The position numbers and the translations under genes are program-made. Below are positions 17,365-26,275 of a stretch of DNA of 64,000 bases, piece after piece. Position 1 is the stretch's first letter, and each line of letters begins with the position of its first letter. The notes beneath the pieces are model-generated. The model was given only the letters and a program-made list of their open reading frames with translations. It made no database searches and had not been told where the DNA came from. Origin of the DNA: Azotobacter bryophylli (GTDB lineage: Bacteria; Pseudomonadota; Gammaproteobacteria; Pseudomonadales; Pseudomonadaceae); contig NZ_JBHRSJ010000031.1 in NCBI RefSeq assembly GCF_042643485.1, positions 163,870 to 227,869 of the forward strand, read 5' to 3'.

Positions 17365-18609
17365 ATGTTTCGTCCCCTGGCGGTCTTCATCGGTGCCCGA
17401 TATACCCGGGCCAAGCGGCGCAACCACTATATTTCCTTCATTTCCCTGACCTCGATGCTCGGGCTCGCTCTTGGCGTTCTGGCGATGATCGTGGTGCTCT
17501 CGGTCATGAACGGCTTCCAGAAGGAGATGCGCGTCCGCATCCTGGGGCTGGTGCCCCATGCCGGTATCGCGGGCCTCCAGCCCCTCGACGACTGGCGTCC
17601 CCTGGCCGAGGCTGCGCTAAGGCATCCCGAGGTGCAGGCGGTAGCCCCGCTCACCGAACTGGAGGGAATGCTGTCCTACAAGGGCAGCATGCAGCCTATC
17701 CAGGTCCAGGGCATCGATCCGCAAGAGGAGCCCAAAGTATCCATCGTCGGCGAGCACATGCAGCAGGGGCACCTGGATGCGCTGATCCCCGGCGAGTTCG
17801 GTGTCGTCATCGGCGAGATAACGGCCCGGCGCTTCTCCCTGCAGGTCGGCGACAGGCTGACCCTGATCGTGCCCGAGCTGAGCGACACCCCGGGCGGCAT
17901 CACTCCGCGTATGCAGCGCCTGACGGTGGTGGGGATATTCAAGGTCGGTGCCGAGCTGGATGGTTCGCTGGCATTGATTCACATGGCCGATGCCGCGCAC
18001 CTCCAGCACTGGCAGTCCGGCCAGGTGCAGGGGATACGGCTGGCCATGAAGGATCTCTACCAGGCGCCCCAGGTCGCGGCGCGCATCGCTGCGGAGCTGG
18101 GCTCGGGATATAGGGCTAGCGACTGGACCCAGACCCAGGGAAGCCTGTTCAGCGCCATGAAGATGGAGAAGACCATGATCGGTCTGCTCCTGCTGCTGAT
18201 CGTCGCGGTGGCGGCTTTCAATATCATCGCGACACTGATCATGGTGGTCGCCGACAAGGGGGCCGATATCGCCATTCTGCGTACGCTGGGGGCGACGCCC
18301 AGGCAGATCATGGCCATCTTCATGGTCCAGGGCACGGTGATCGGCTCGGTCGGTACATTGGTCGGAGCGGTGCTGGGAGTGCTCGCCGCGCTCAACGTGA
18401 GTGAGCTGGTCGGCTGGTTGGAGCGCTTCAGCGGTCAACGGATACTGAGTTCCGATGTCTACTTCGTCAGCTATCTACCGTCCGATCTGCAGGCGCTGGA
18501 TGTGCTGCTGATTTGCACGGCGGCCTTCGTCCTGAGTTTCCTTGCCACGCTCTATCCATCCTGGCGCGCCGCGCAGATCGAACCGGCCGAGGCCTTGCGG
18601 TACGAATAG
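17365..18609 (+). CDS. lolE: lipoprotein-releasing ABC transporter permease LolE
   Basis: Second permease of LolCDE, 414 residues, same architecture as LolC. Start ATG 17365 is set by GGAG 5 bases before it, which lies within the lolD end; the GTG at 17359 is part of that ribosome site. The segment around residues 266-286 is encoded by 59 bases (18163-18221) that are identical to the matching part of lolC, while the rest of the two genes has diverged well. Last gene of the lolCDE operon; convergent with the DUF2062 gene. Confidence 0.93.
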   Translation: MFRPLAVFIGARYTRAKRRNHYISFISLTSMLGLALGVLAMIVVLSVMNGFQKEMRVRILGLVPHAGIAGLQPLDDWRPLAEAALRHPEVQAVAPLTELEGMLSYKGSMQPIQVQGIDPQEEPKVSIVGEHMQQGHLDALIPGEFGVVIGEITARRFSLQVGDRLTLIVPELSDTPGGITPRMQRLTVVGIFKVGAELDGSLALIHMADAAHLQHWQSGQVQGIRLAMKDLYQAPQVAARIAAELGSGYRASDWTQTQGSLFSAMKMEKTMIGLLLLLIVAVAAFNIIATLIMVVADKGADIAILRTLGATPRQIMAIFMVQGTVIGSVGTLVGAVLGVLAALNVSELVGWLERFSGQRILSSDVYFVSYLPSDLQALDVLLICTAAFVLSFLATLYPSWRAAQIEPAEALRYE

Positions 18610-18610
18610 A

Positions 18611-19138
18611 TCAGAGCACCGGTTTGCGCCGGCGCTGCTGGCGCTTCAGCCAAGCGCGCCGGACCCACCAGCGCCAATAGATCATGGTCGCGAAGTAACC
18701 GACGATCCCGAGGACGATGCCGGTGACGATCGATCCGACCAGCATCGGCTCCCAGAGTGTGGTAAGCCGTTCTGTGATCCAGTCCATGGTTATTTCACTG
18801 GGCAGATGCAGCGGCGGGGTATCCAGCACCCAAGAGCCTACTTTGTAGGTACAGTAGAAAACCGGAGGCATGGTCAGGGGGTTGGTCAGCCAGACCAGGC
18901 CGATGGAGATCGGTAGATTGGCACGAACCGGAATGGCCAGGCTGGCGGCGAGCAGCATCTGCATCGGCAGCGGGATGAAGGCGCTGAACAGACCCACGGC
19001 CATGGCGCGTGCCACCGAGTGGCGATTCAGGTGCCAGAGGTTGGGATCGTGGATCAAGCTACCGAGAAAGCGCAGGGATTTGTGCTCCCTGATGCTATCC
19101 GGATGCGGCATATAGCGCTTGAAGATACGACGAGGCAT
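18611..19138 (-). CDS. DUF2062 membrane protein
   Basis: 175 residues from ATG 19138 (MPRRIFKRYMPHPDSIREHK, the usual start of this family in pseudomonads). The DUF2062 signature is visible: R-x-x-AMAVGLFSAFIPLPMQM, then a second helix, NPLTMPPVFY and a C-terminal helix (VGSIVTGIVLGIVGYFATMIYW) followed by a very basic tail. The function is not known. An in-frame ATG at 19150 would add four residues. Convergent with lolE (one base between the stops) and divergent from comEC. Confidence 0.88.
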   Translation of the reverse strand: MPRRIFKRYMPHPDSIREHKSLRFLGSLIHDPNLWHLNRHSVARAMAVGLFSAFIPLPMQMLLAASLAIPVRANLPISIGLVWLTNPLTMPPVFYCTYKVGSWVLDTPPLHLPSEITMDWITERLTTLWEPMLVGSIVTGIVLGIVGYFATMIYWRWWVRRAWLKRQQRRRKPVL

Positions 19139-19270
19139 GACGGGGCTCATAAGATCTGAAGCGTCGCTATTATGCACCGATTGGTGACAAGATGCCTGCC
19201 GTCCGGCTCTGTTTCGCCTCGGATTCCCCGTGCCCCTCGGGAGACGACGGGCGGTAGTTGAGGGCATGCC

Positions 19271-21493
19271 ATGCGCACAAGGATGTTGGCGCTCGCTGCA
19301 GGACTGCTCGTCCTGCGTTTCCTTCCGGCTTTGCCACCCACATGGCTATGGCTGCTGTTGCTGCTGGTCGGATTTGCGTGTCTGTTCTTTCGTCGTGTCT
19401 TGCCTGCCCTGTTCCTGCTGGGGGTGGGCTGGGCCTGCCTGTCCGCCCAGTGGGCGCTGGAAGATCGCCTGGCGGTCGATCTGGATGGCCGCACCCTGTG
19501 GCTGGAGGGGCGGGTGGTCGGACTGCCCGAGGTGCGCGACGGTACGGTACGCTTCCAGTTGGAGGATGCGCGTTCGCGCCGTGCCGATTTGCCGCAGCGT
19601 CTGCGCCTGACTTGGCGCTCCGGGCCACCGCTGCACGCCGGAGAGCGATGGCGTCTGGCGGTCGCTCTTGAGCGACCGCGGGGACTGGTCAACCCTCATA
19701 CCTTCGATTATGAAGCCTGGCTTCTGGCACGGCGCGTCGGTGCGACCGGAACGATCAAGGCTGGCGAGTTGCTGAGTCCGGCGCAGGGCGCGGGCAGTTG
19801 GCGGGATGAGATCCGTCGGCGGCTGCATGGAGTCGAAGCATTCGGGCGCGAGGGGGCCATCTCTGCCCTGGTGGTGGGAGATGGTTCCGGGTTGTCCACG
19901 GCGGACTGGCGGCTGTTGCAGGACACCGGCACGGTGCACCTCATGGTCATCTCCGGGCAGCATGTGGCCCTGCTCGCCGGCGTGCTCTACGGCCTGGTCG
20001 CTTGCCTGGCGCGTCTTGGCCTATGGCCGCGGCGCTTGCCATGGTTGCCCTGGGCCTGCGGTCTGGCCTTCGCCGGCGCATTGGGCTACGGCTGGCTCGC
20101 GGGGTTCGAGGTGCCGGTGAGGCGCGCCTGCGTGATGCTCGGCATGGTTCTGATCTGGCGTCTGCGCTTTCGTCATCTTGGCGTCTGGCTGCCCTTTCTC
20201 CTGGCCCTGGATACGGTATTGCTGCTCGAGCCGCTGGCCAGTTTGCAGCCGGGGTTTTGGCTGTCCTTCGCCGCAGTGGCGATTCTCGTCTTGGCCTTTG
20301 GCGGGCGCCTGGGCGTTTGGCCATGGGCACAGGCCCTCTGGCGCGCCCAGTGGGCAACCGCGCTCGGCCTGCTGCCACTGTTGCTGGCACTGGGACTGCC
20401 GATCAGCGCCAGTGGCCCCCTGGCCAATCTAATCGCGGTGCCCTGGGTCAGCGTCGGCGTGGTACCGCTGGCTCTACTCGGCACCCTGTTACTGCCGGTA
20501 CCCGTTGTCGGGGAGAGCATGCTGTGGCTGGCTGGAGCACAGCTCGAGGGGGTGTTCCGGCTGCTGGGGATGATCGCCGAAGCCTCGCCGGCCTGGTTGC
20601 CACATGCCGTACCGCTCTGGGGCTGGCTGCTCGCCGCGCTCGGCACGCTGCTGCTCCTGCTTCCGGCAGGATTGCCCCTGCGGGCATTGGGGCTGGCTCT
20701 GCTTCTGCCCTTGGCCTTTCCGCCCGTGGATCGGGTGCCTCGCGCCCGCGTCGAGGTATGGCTGCTGGATGTGGGGCAGGGCTTGTCCGTACTGCTGCGC
20801 ACCCGTAACCATGCCTTGCTCTACGATGCGGCTTCGCGCTTCGGCGAGTTCGATCTGGGCGAGCGGGTCGTAGTGCCCGCGCTGCGTGGTCTCGGGGTAA
20901 GGAGTCTTGACCTTCTGCTGCTCAGCCACGCCGACGGGGATCACGCCGGAGGCTCCCTGGCCGTGCAGCGCGGACTCCGGGTAGGCGAGGTGCTTGCCGG
21001 GGAGGCCGCCGCATTACCCGCATCGCTGGCCGCTCAGCCCTGTACCGCTCGGCAATGGCGATGGGATGAGGTAAGTTTTTCCATATGGCACTGGCCACAG
21101 GCGGGAAATGGCAATCAGGCCTCGTGCGTGCTGCTGGTCGAGGCCAACGGCGAGCGTTTGCTACTGACCGGCGATATCGACACCGCTGCCGAGCGGGTAT
21201 TGGTCTACAGCCGATTTTCTCCACCGGTCGACTGGTTGCTGGCGCCACATCATGGCAGTCGCAGCTCTTCCTCCATGGACCTGTTGCAGGCGCTGGCGCC
21301 GCGTGCGGTGCTGATCTCCCGCGGTTGGCACAACGCTTTCGGGCACCCTCATCCGACCGTTCTGGCCCGTTATCGCAGCCTCCCGGCGGAGGTCTACGAC
21401 ACCGCCCGCCTGGGGGCCGTGCATTTGCGTCTGGGGGATCGGGGAGCGGCTATCGGTTTGCGCGAGCAACCCCGCTTCTGGCGGGAAAAATGA
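19271..21493 (+). CDS. comEC: DNA uptake channel protein ComEC/Rec2
   Basis: Inner-membrane channel for single-stranded DNA in natural transformation. 740 residues: N-terminal hydrophobic helices, a DUF4131/OB-like region (about 70-170), the Competence-domain channel with about eight helices (200-470; note MVISGQHVALLAGVLYGL), and a C-terminal metallo-beta-lactamase domain with LLLSHADGDHAGG at about residue 552 and LLAPHHGSRSSS later. All catalytic metal-binding motifs are present, so the nuclease domain looks intact. Upstream is the divergent DUF2062 gene; exbB starts 71 bases after the stop. Confidence 0.93.
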   Translation: MRTRMLALAAGLLVLRFLPALPPTWLWLLLLLVGFACLFFRRVLPALFLLGVGWACLSAQWALEDRLAVDLDGRTLWLEGRVVGLPEVRDGTVRFQLEDARSRRADLPQRLRLTWRSGPPLHAGERWRLAVALERPRGLVNPHTFDYEAWLLARRVGATGTIKAGELLSPAQGAGSWRDEIRRRLHGVEAFGREGAISALVVGDGSGLSTADWRLLQDTGTVHLMVISGQHVALLAGVLYGLVACLARLGLWPRRLPWLPWACGLAFAGALGYGWLAGFEVPVRRACVMLGMVLIWRLRFRHLGVWLPFLLALDTVLLLEPLASLQPGFWLSFAAVAILVLAFGGRLGVWPWAQALWRAQWATALGLLPLLLALGLPISASGPLANLIAVPWVSVGVVPLALLGTLLLPVPVVGESMLWLAGAQLEGVFRLLGMIAEASPAWLPHAVPLWGWLLAALGTLLLLLPAGLPLRALGLALLLPLAFPPVDRVPRARVEVWLLDVGQGLSVLLRTRNHALLYDAASRFGEFDLGERVVVPALRGLGVRSLDLLLLSHADGDHAGGSLAVQRGLRVGEVLAGEAAALPASLAAQPCTARQWRWDEVSFSIWHWPQAGNGNQASCVLLVEANGERLLLTGDIDTAAERVLVYSRFSPPVDWLLAPHHGSRSSSSMDLLQALAPRAVLISRGWHNAFGHPHPTVLARYRSLPAEVYDTARLGAVHLRLGDRGAAIGLREQPRFWREK

Positions 21494-21564
21494 GAACGGC
21501 GGCCGTCGGCGGTAGGGTAGGCCTGTGCTAGAGTTGCGCCACTTTTTCCAGGGGGATCTGCCAC

Positions 21565-22197
21565 GTGTGGGAGCTTGTTAAAGCCGGCGGTATCATGATG
21601 CTGCCGATCATTCTCTGTTCCATCGTTGCTGTGGGCATCATCGCCGAGCGCTTGTGGACCTTGCGGCCAAGCCGCATCACGCCGCCGCATCTGCTCGGTC
21701 AGGTTTGGCGCTGGATCAAGGACAAACAGCTGACCAACAGCAAACTGAAGGAGCTGCGGGCGAATTCCCCGCTGGGGCAGATCCTCGCTGCCGGCCTGGC
21801 CAACTCCAAGCATGGCCGCGAGGTCATGAAGGAGTGCATCGAGGAGGCCGCCGCCCGGGTCATCCACGATCTCGAGCGTTATCTCAATGCTCTGGGCACC
21901 ATCGCCGGCATCGCTCCCTTGCTCGGCCTGCTCGGTACCGTGCTAGGAATGATCGAGATCTTCGGCAGCTTCATGGGGTCCGGTATGGCCAACGCCTCGC
22001 AGCTCGCCGGCGGCATCTCCACCGCTCTGATCACTACCGCCGCCGGCCTGTTCGTGGCCATCCCGTCGTTGTTCTTCCATCGCTATCTGCAGCGCCGCGT
22101 CGATGAGTTGGTGGTCGGCATGGAGCAGGAAGCGATCAAGCTGGTGGAAGTGCTACAAGGGGATCGCGAGGTCGATCTCAGCGAGGGCAAGGCGTGA
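21565..22197 (+). CDS. exbB: MotA/TolQ/ExbB-family proton channel protein
   Basis: ExbB/TolQ-type subunit that, with ExbD, couples the proton gradient to outer-membrane work. 210 residues: an N-terminal helix (IMMLPIILCSIVAVGIIAERLW), a cytoplasmic loop, and two C-terminal helices with the family motif GLLGTVLGMIEIF...GGISTALITTAAGLFVAIPS. Start GTG 21565, preceded by AGGGGG 9 bases upstream. Overlaps exbD by 4 bases. In pseudomonads this copy travels with comEC and lpxK, not with tonB; its outer-membrane partner is not evident here. Confidence 0.92.
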   Translation: MWELVKAGGIMMLPIILCSIVAVGIIAERLWTLRPSRITPPHLLGQVWRWIKDKQLTNSKLKELRANSPLGQILAAGLANSKHGREVMKECIEEAAARVIHDLERYLNALGTIAGIAPLLGLLGTVLGMIEIFGSFMGSGMANASQLAGGISTALITTAAGLFVAIPSLFFHRYLQRRVDELVVGMEQEAIKLVEVLQGDREVDLSEGKA

Positions 22198-22622
22198 AAT
22201 TCCGGCGCAAACCGCGGGAGAACGTCGAGATCAATCTGGCATCCCTGATCGATGTCGTGTTCATCCTGCTGCTGTTCTTCGTGGTCAGTACCACCTTCAA
22301 CCGCGAAACCCAGCTCAAGGTCGATCTGCCTGAGGCGGCCAGCGGTACGCCGCCCGAGCAGAGCGAGCAGAAGCAGCTGGAGGTGCTGATCGATGCCAAT
22401 GGCGGCTACTCGGTGAACGGGCAGGCGCTGCACGAAAGCAATCTGGACAACCTGATGCGTGCCTTGCAGAAGGAGTCGGCGGGCGACAGCCATCTGCCGC
22501 TGATCATCAGTGCCGATGCCAAGACTCCGCACCAGGCGGTCATCACCGCCATGGACGCTGCCGGCAAGCTCGGCTTCGCCCATCTGCGTATCACCACAGT
22601 CGAGGCCCAGGCGGCGCCCTGA
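22194..22622 (+). CDS. exbD: ExbD/TolR-family protein
   Basis: Partner of the upstream ExbB. 142 residues: short cytoplasmic N terminus, one membrane helix with the proton-carrying aspartate in NLASLIDVVFILLLFFVVSTTF (Asp20), and a periplasmic TolR-like domain ending ...AAGKLGFAHLRITT. Start GTG 22194 inside the exbB stop. Its stop overlaps the lpxK start (TGATG), so lpxK is translated with the channel genes. Confidence 0.93.
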   Translation: MKFRRKPRENVEINLASLIDVVFILLLFFVVSTTFNRETQLKVDLPEAASGTPPEQSEQKQLEVLIDANGGYSVNGQALHESNLDNLMRALQKESAGDSHLPLIISADAKTPHQAVITAMDAAGKLGFAHLRITTVEAQAAP

Positions 22623-23623
22623 TGGCTTTTTCCGACCGACTGGTCGATGCCTGGTATCGGGGGCATCCATCCCTGATCCTGCTGCGTCCGCTGGAGGCGC
22701 TCTACCGGCAAGTGGTGCGAGGTCGGCGCGAGCGTTTCCTGCGAGGCCAAGGCGACATCTATCGCGCGCCGGTGCCAGTGCTGGTGGTGGGTAATATCAC
22801 CGTCGGCGGCACCGGAAAAACCCCGTTGATCCTCTGGCTGATCGAGCATTGCCGTCGCCGTGGACTCAGGGTTGGTGTGGTCAGTCGTGGTTACGGGGCC
22901 AGGCCGCCGCGCCTGCCCTGGCGAGTAACCGCCGAGCAGTCGGCCGAGCAGGCCGGCGACGAGCCTCTACTGATCGTTCGGCGCAGCGGCGCCCCCCTGG
23001 TGATAGATCCGGACCGGGCGCGCGCCGTACGGGCACTACTTGCGGAAGAGCCGCTCGATCTCATCCTCTGCGACGACGGTCTGCAGCATTACCGGCTAGC
23101 CCGCGACCTGGAGCTGGCGCTCGTCGATGCGGAGCGCGGCTTCGGCAATCGTCGCTGCTTGCCGGCGGGGCCTTTGCGCGAGCCGATCGAGCGGCTCGAC
23201 GGCGTGGATGCCGTACTCTTCAATGGTGTCGGTGAAGCTCTGCCAGGGAGCTACGCTTTCCGCCTGCAGCCGACAGCCCTGGTTCATCTCTCCAGCGGTG
23301 AGCGCAGGTCCCTCGAGCATTTCCCTGCCGGTCAAGTGCTTCATGCAGTAGCCGGTATCGGCCATCCCCGGCGTTTCTTCGCGACGCTCGAGGCGCTACA
23401 CTGGCGCCCGATTCCGCATGCCTTCGCCGACCATGCCCGCTATAGCGCCGAGCTGCTGCATTTCAGTCCCGCGCTGCCGATCGTCATGACGGAGAAGGAT
23501 GCGGTGAAGTGCCATAGTTTCGCCACCGACGATTGCTGGTATCTGGCGGTCGATGCGCTCCCCTCGCCAGTCTTCGTCGACTGGCTCGATACCGCGCTGA
23601 TCCGTCTGCTGCCAGCGCGCTGA
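22622..23623 (+). CDS. lpxK: tetraacyldisaccharide 4'-kinase LpxK
   Basis: Phosphorylates the 4' position of the lipid A disaccharide at the inner membrane. 333 residues; an N-terminal membrane-associated segment, the P-loop GNITVGGTGKTPLI at about residue 57, SRGYGA, and the DDGLQHYRL motif near residue 148 with the catalytic Asp. Start ATG overlaps the exbD stop. Begins the lpxK-Trm112-kdsB-phosphatase-murB envelope cluster. Confidence 0.96.
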   Translation: MAFSDRLVDAWYRGHPSLILLRPLEALYRQVVRGRRERFLRGQGDIYRAPVPVLVVGNITVGGTGKTPLILWLIEHCRRRGLRVGVVSRGYGARPPRLPWRVTAEQSAEQAGDEPLLIVRRSGAPLVIDPDRARAVRALLAEEPLDLILCDDGLQHYRLARDLELALVDAERGFGNRRCLPAGPLREPIERLDGVDAVLFNGVGEALPGSYAFRLQPTALVHLSSGERRSLEHFPAGQVLHAVAGIGHPRRFFATLEALHWRPIPHAFADHARYSAELLHFSPALPIVMTEKDAVKCHSFATDDCWYLAVDALPSPVFVDWLDTALIRLLPAR

Positions 23624-23689
23624 GCCTGCTGCGTGCCGGGTTCGTAGCAGCCGTCGTTGCCTACTCTCCATCGCCTTCAAGGATTCCTC

Positions 23690-23875
23690 ATGGACCCCAA
23701 ACTTCTCGACATTCTCGCCTGCCCGCTCTGCAAGGGGCCGCTGAAGCTGGCCGATGACAAATCCGAGCTGATCTGCAAGGCCGATGGCTTGGCTTTCCCG
23801 GTGCGTGACGGCATCCCGGTGATGCTGGAGGGGGAGGCGCGCACCCTGAGCGTCGACGAGCGCCTGGACAAATGA
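23690..23875 (+). CDS. Trm112/YcaR-family small zinc protein
   Basis: 61 residues from ATG 23690, which has AAGGA 7 bases upstream; an upstream in-frame ATG (23657) lacks a site and does not fit the family. The family pattern DPKLLDILACPLCKGPLKL shows the CPxC pair, with a second half LICKADGLAFPVRDGIPVML. Eukaryotic Trm112 activates methyltransferases; the bacterial role is unclear. It always lies next to kdsB in this group, and here its stop overlaps the kdsB start. Confidence 0.92.
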   Translation: MDPKLLDILACPLCKGPLKLADDKSELICKADGLAFPVRDGIPVMLEGEARTLSVDERLDK

Positions 23876-24636
23876 GCACTGTCTTCAGCGTGGTGATTCC
23901 GGCTCGCTTCGCCTCCAGCCGATTGCCGGGTAAGCCGCTTCAGACCATTGCCGGCAAGCCGATGATCCAGCACGTCTGGGAGCAGGCTTGCCAGAGTGCG
24001 GCGCAACAAGTGGTCGTCGCCACCGACGATGCGCGTATCGTTGAGGCTTGCCGTGCGTTCGGAGCCGAAGTGCTGCTGACCAAGAGTGAGCACAATTCCG
24101 GCACCGACCGCCTGGCGGAAGTGGCCGGTCAGTTGGGCCTGGCCAGTAATGCCATCGTGGTCAACGTGCAAGGGGACGAGCCGCTGATCCCGCCGGCGAT
24201 CATCGATCAGGTTGCGGCCAATCTCGCGGCTCATCCGGAGGCTGCTATCGCCACCTTGGCCGAGCCTATCATCGATGTCGAGACGCTCTTCAATCCCAAC
24301 GTGGTGAAGGTGGTGTCCGATCTGAACGGGTTGGCCCTGACCTTCAGTCGGGCGCCCCTGCCCTGGGCGCGGGATGACTTCGCGAGCGGGCGCGCGCTGC
24401 TGCCGACCGGCGTGCCATACCGCCGGCACATCGGAATCTATGCCTATCGGGCGGGTTTTCTCCACGACTTCGTCGCCTGGGGGCCATGCTGGCTGGAAAA
24501 TACCGAGTGCCTGGAGCAGTTGCGTGCGCTCTGGCACGGCGTGCGCATTCACGTGGCCGACGCCCTGCAAGCGCCGCCGGCCGGGGTCGATACGCCGGAA
24601 GATCTGGAGCGCGTGCGGCGCCTGCTGGAGGCCTGA
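23872..24636 (+). CDS. kdsB: 3-deoxy-manno-octulosonate cytidylyltransferase
   Basis: Activates KDO with CTP for lipopolysaccharide core synthesis. 254 residues, usual length. N-terminal nucleotide-binding motif VVIPARFASSRLPGKPL, QGDEPLIPP (metal-binding Asp) near residue 102 and YRRHIGIYAYR later are all present. ATG 23872 overlaps the previous stop by 4 bases; its TGA overlaps the phosphatase ATG. Confidence 0.97.
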   Translation: MSTVFSVVIPARFASSRLPGKPLQTIAGKPMIQHVWEQACQSAAQQVVVATDDARIVEACRAFGAEVLLTKSEHNSGTDRLAEVAGQLGLASNAIVVNVQGDEPLIPPAIIDQVAANLAAHPEAAIATLAEPIIDVETLFNPNVVKVVSDLNGLALTFSRAPLPWARDDFASGRALLPTGVPYRRHIGIYAYRAGFLHDFVAWGPCWLENTECLEQLRALWHGVRIHVADALQAPPAGVDTPEDLERVRRLLEA

Positions 24637-25100
24637 TGCGCATCCTCTTCGTTTGTCTCGGCAATATCTGCCGTTCGCCAACTGCCGAAGGGGTTTTCCG
24701 CCAGCGGGTGAGGGCGGCGGGACTCGAGCAGCGTGTCCTCGTCGACTCGGCTGGCACCGGTGACTGGCATGTCGGCAAGGCACCGGACAACCGGACCCGG
24801 CGGGCCGCCCTACGGCGTGGTTACGATCTGTCGGGCCAACGTGCCCGTCAGGTCTGCCGGGAGGACTTCTCCCGTTTCGACCTGATCCTGGCCATGGACC
24901 GTGCCAATCTGGGCGATCTGCGGGCGCTGCGTCCGCAAGGGGCATCGGCCGAACTGGATCTCTACCTGCGTCGTTATGCCTTGGAGCGGGATGAGGTGCC
25001 GGATCCCTACTACGGCGGGGAGGACGGTTTCGAGCAAGTGCTGGACCTGATCGAGCAGGCCAGCGACCGGTTGCTGGCGGAAGTCCGGGGGTGTCTGTGA
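24636..25100 (+). CDS. low-molecular-weight protein tyrosine phosphatase
   Basis: 154 residues. The signature C-x5-R is at residues 7-13 (CLGNICRSP) and the general acid is in PDPYYGGEDGF near residue 128, so the enzyme looks active. Such phosphatases dephosphorylate tyrosine kinases or sugars in envelope and capsule pathways; the target here is unknown, and the position between kdsB and murB is conserved in pseudomonads. Start ATG overlaps the kdsB stop (TGATG), and the 3' end overlaps murB by 10 bases. Confidence 0.94.
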   Translation: MRILFVCLGNICRSPTAEGVFRQRVRAAGLEQRVLVDSAGTGDWHVGKAPDNRTRRAALRRGYDLSGQRARQVCREDFSRFDLILAMDRANLGDLRALRPQGASAELDLYLRRYALERDEVPDPYYGGEDGFEQVLDLIEQASDRLLAEVRGCL

Positions 25101-26116
25101 CGCTGCTGGTGCAGGAAAAGATTTCCCTCAAACCCTTCAATACGTTCGGAATCGATGCGCAGGCACGCTTGTTCGCCGAAGCGCATGACGACGATGACGT
25201 GCGTACCGCGCTGAGGTTGGCAAAGGAGTACCGGCTTCCGCTGCTGGCGATCGGAGGTGGCAGCAATCTGCTGCTCACCGGCGATGTCGAGGCTTTGGTG
25301 CTACGCATGGCCGGCCGCGGTATCCGTGTTCTGCATGATCGGGACGAGCAGGTGATCATTGAGGCGGAGGCAGGTGAGCCCTGGCATCCCTTCGTACTGC
25401 GTACCCTGGGGATGGGTTTGGCAGGGTTGGAGAACCTCAGCCTGATCCCGGGCACGGTCGGGGCGGCGCCGGTGCAGAACATCGGGGCCTATGGCGTGGA
25501 ACTGAAGGATCGTTTCGCCGGACTCACGGCGCTGGATCGCCAGACGGGCGAGTTGTGCGAGTTCATTCCGCAGAACTGTGCCTTCGGTTATCGCGACAGC
25601 CTGTTCAAGCGCGAAGGCGGGCGCTGGCTGATCCTGCGCGTGCGCTTTTCTCTGCAGCGTACGGCGCGGCTGCACCTGGAATACGGCCCCGTGCGCCAGA
25701 TGCTGCTGGAGCAGGGCATCCAGTCGCCGACGCCAGCCGATGTGAGCCGGGTGATTTGTGCCATTCGCCAAGCGAAGCTGCCCGCCCCCTCGGTGCTGGG
25801 CAATGCTGGCAGCTTCTTCAAGAATCCCGTGGTCGACGCAGAACAGGCCTCGCGCTTGCGCGGCGATTACCCGGGTCTGGTGACTTATCCCCAGGCCGAT
25901 GGCCGGTTCAAGCTAGCTGCCGGTTGGCTGATCGAGCGGGCCGGCTGGAAAGGTTATCGGGATGGTGACGCCGGTGTTCACGGCCTGCAGGCGCTGGTGC
26001 TGGTCAACTATGGCCAGGCAAGCGGCCGGCAAGTGCTGGAGCTGGCCGAGCGCATTCGTGCAGATATAAGAGACCGCTTCGGCGTCTGGCTGGAAATCGA
26101 GCCTAACGTTATTTGA
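25091..26116 (+). CDS. murB: UDP-N-acetylenolpyruvoylglucosamine reductase
   Basis: Second step of peptidoglycan precursor synthesis; FAD- and NADPH-dependent, cytosolic. 341 residues, type I MurB. FAD-binding LLAIGGGSNLLLT, SLIPGTVGAAPVQNIGAYGVE, the Tyr-bearing FGYRDSLFK, the catalytic serine in GNAGSFFKNP and the C-terminal catalytic glutamate region (LEIEPNVI) are present. The GTG start at 25091 has GGAAG 6 bases upstream within the phosphatase gene. Last gene of the cluster; a bidirectional terminator follows. Confidence 0.96.
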   Translation: MSVTLLVQEKISLKPFNTFGIDAQARLFAEAHDDDDVRTALRLAKEYRLPLLAIGGGSNLLLTGDVEALVLRMAGRGIRVLHDRDEQVIIEAEAGEPWHPFVLRTLGMGLAGLENLSLIPGTVGAAPVQNIGAYGVELKDRFAGLTALDRQTGELCEFIPQNCAFGYRDSLFKREGGRWLILRVRFSLQRTARLHLEYGPVRQMLLEQGIQSPTPADVSRVICAIRQAKLPAPSVLGNAGSFFKNPVVDAEQASRLRGDYPGLVTYPQADGRFKLAAGWLIERAGWKGYRDGDAGVHGLQALVLVNYGQASGRQVLELAERIRADIRDRFGVWLEIEPNVI

Positions 26117-26227
26117 GCCTGTTCCCAGTCTGTTCTTTGCTTCAACCTCTCATCCTGTTTCCATATCGCTGAAACTGCCTCGTTTCGCGGCCAACAGATT
26201 TCATTCGGTAACGATTTCTCAGGCAAA

Positions 26228-26258
26228 TAAAAAAGGGGATGCTCTCGCATCCCCTTTT
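26228..26258. terminator. bidirectional terminator between murB and rne
   Basis: A perfect 12-bp stem AAAAGGGGATGC / GCATCCCCTTTT with a TCTC loop. T-runs occur on both strands (AAAAAA before, TTTT after), so it can end both the murB operon and rne. Confidence 0.92.
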
Positions 26259-26275
26259 CTGGAGCCTGGTCTCTA

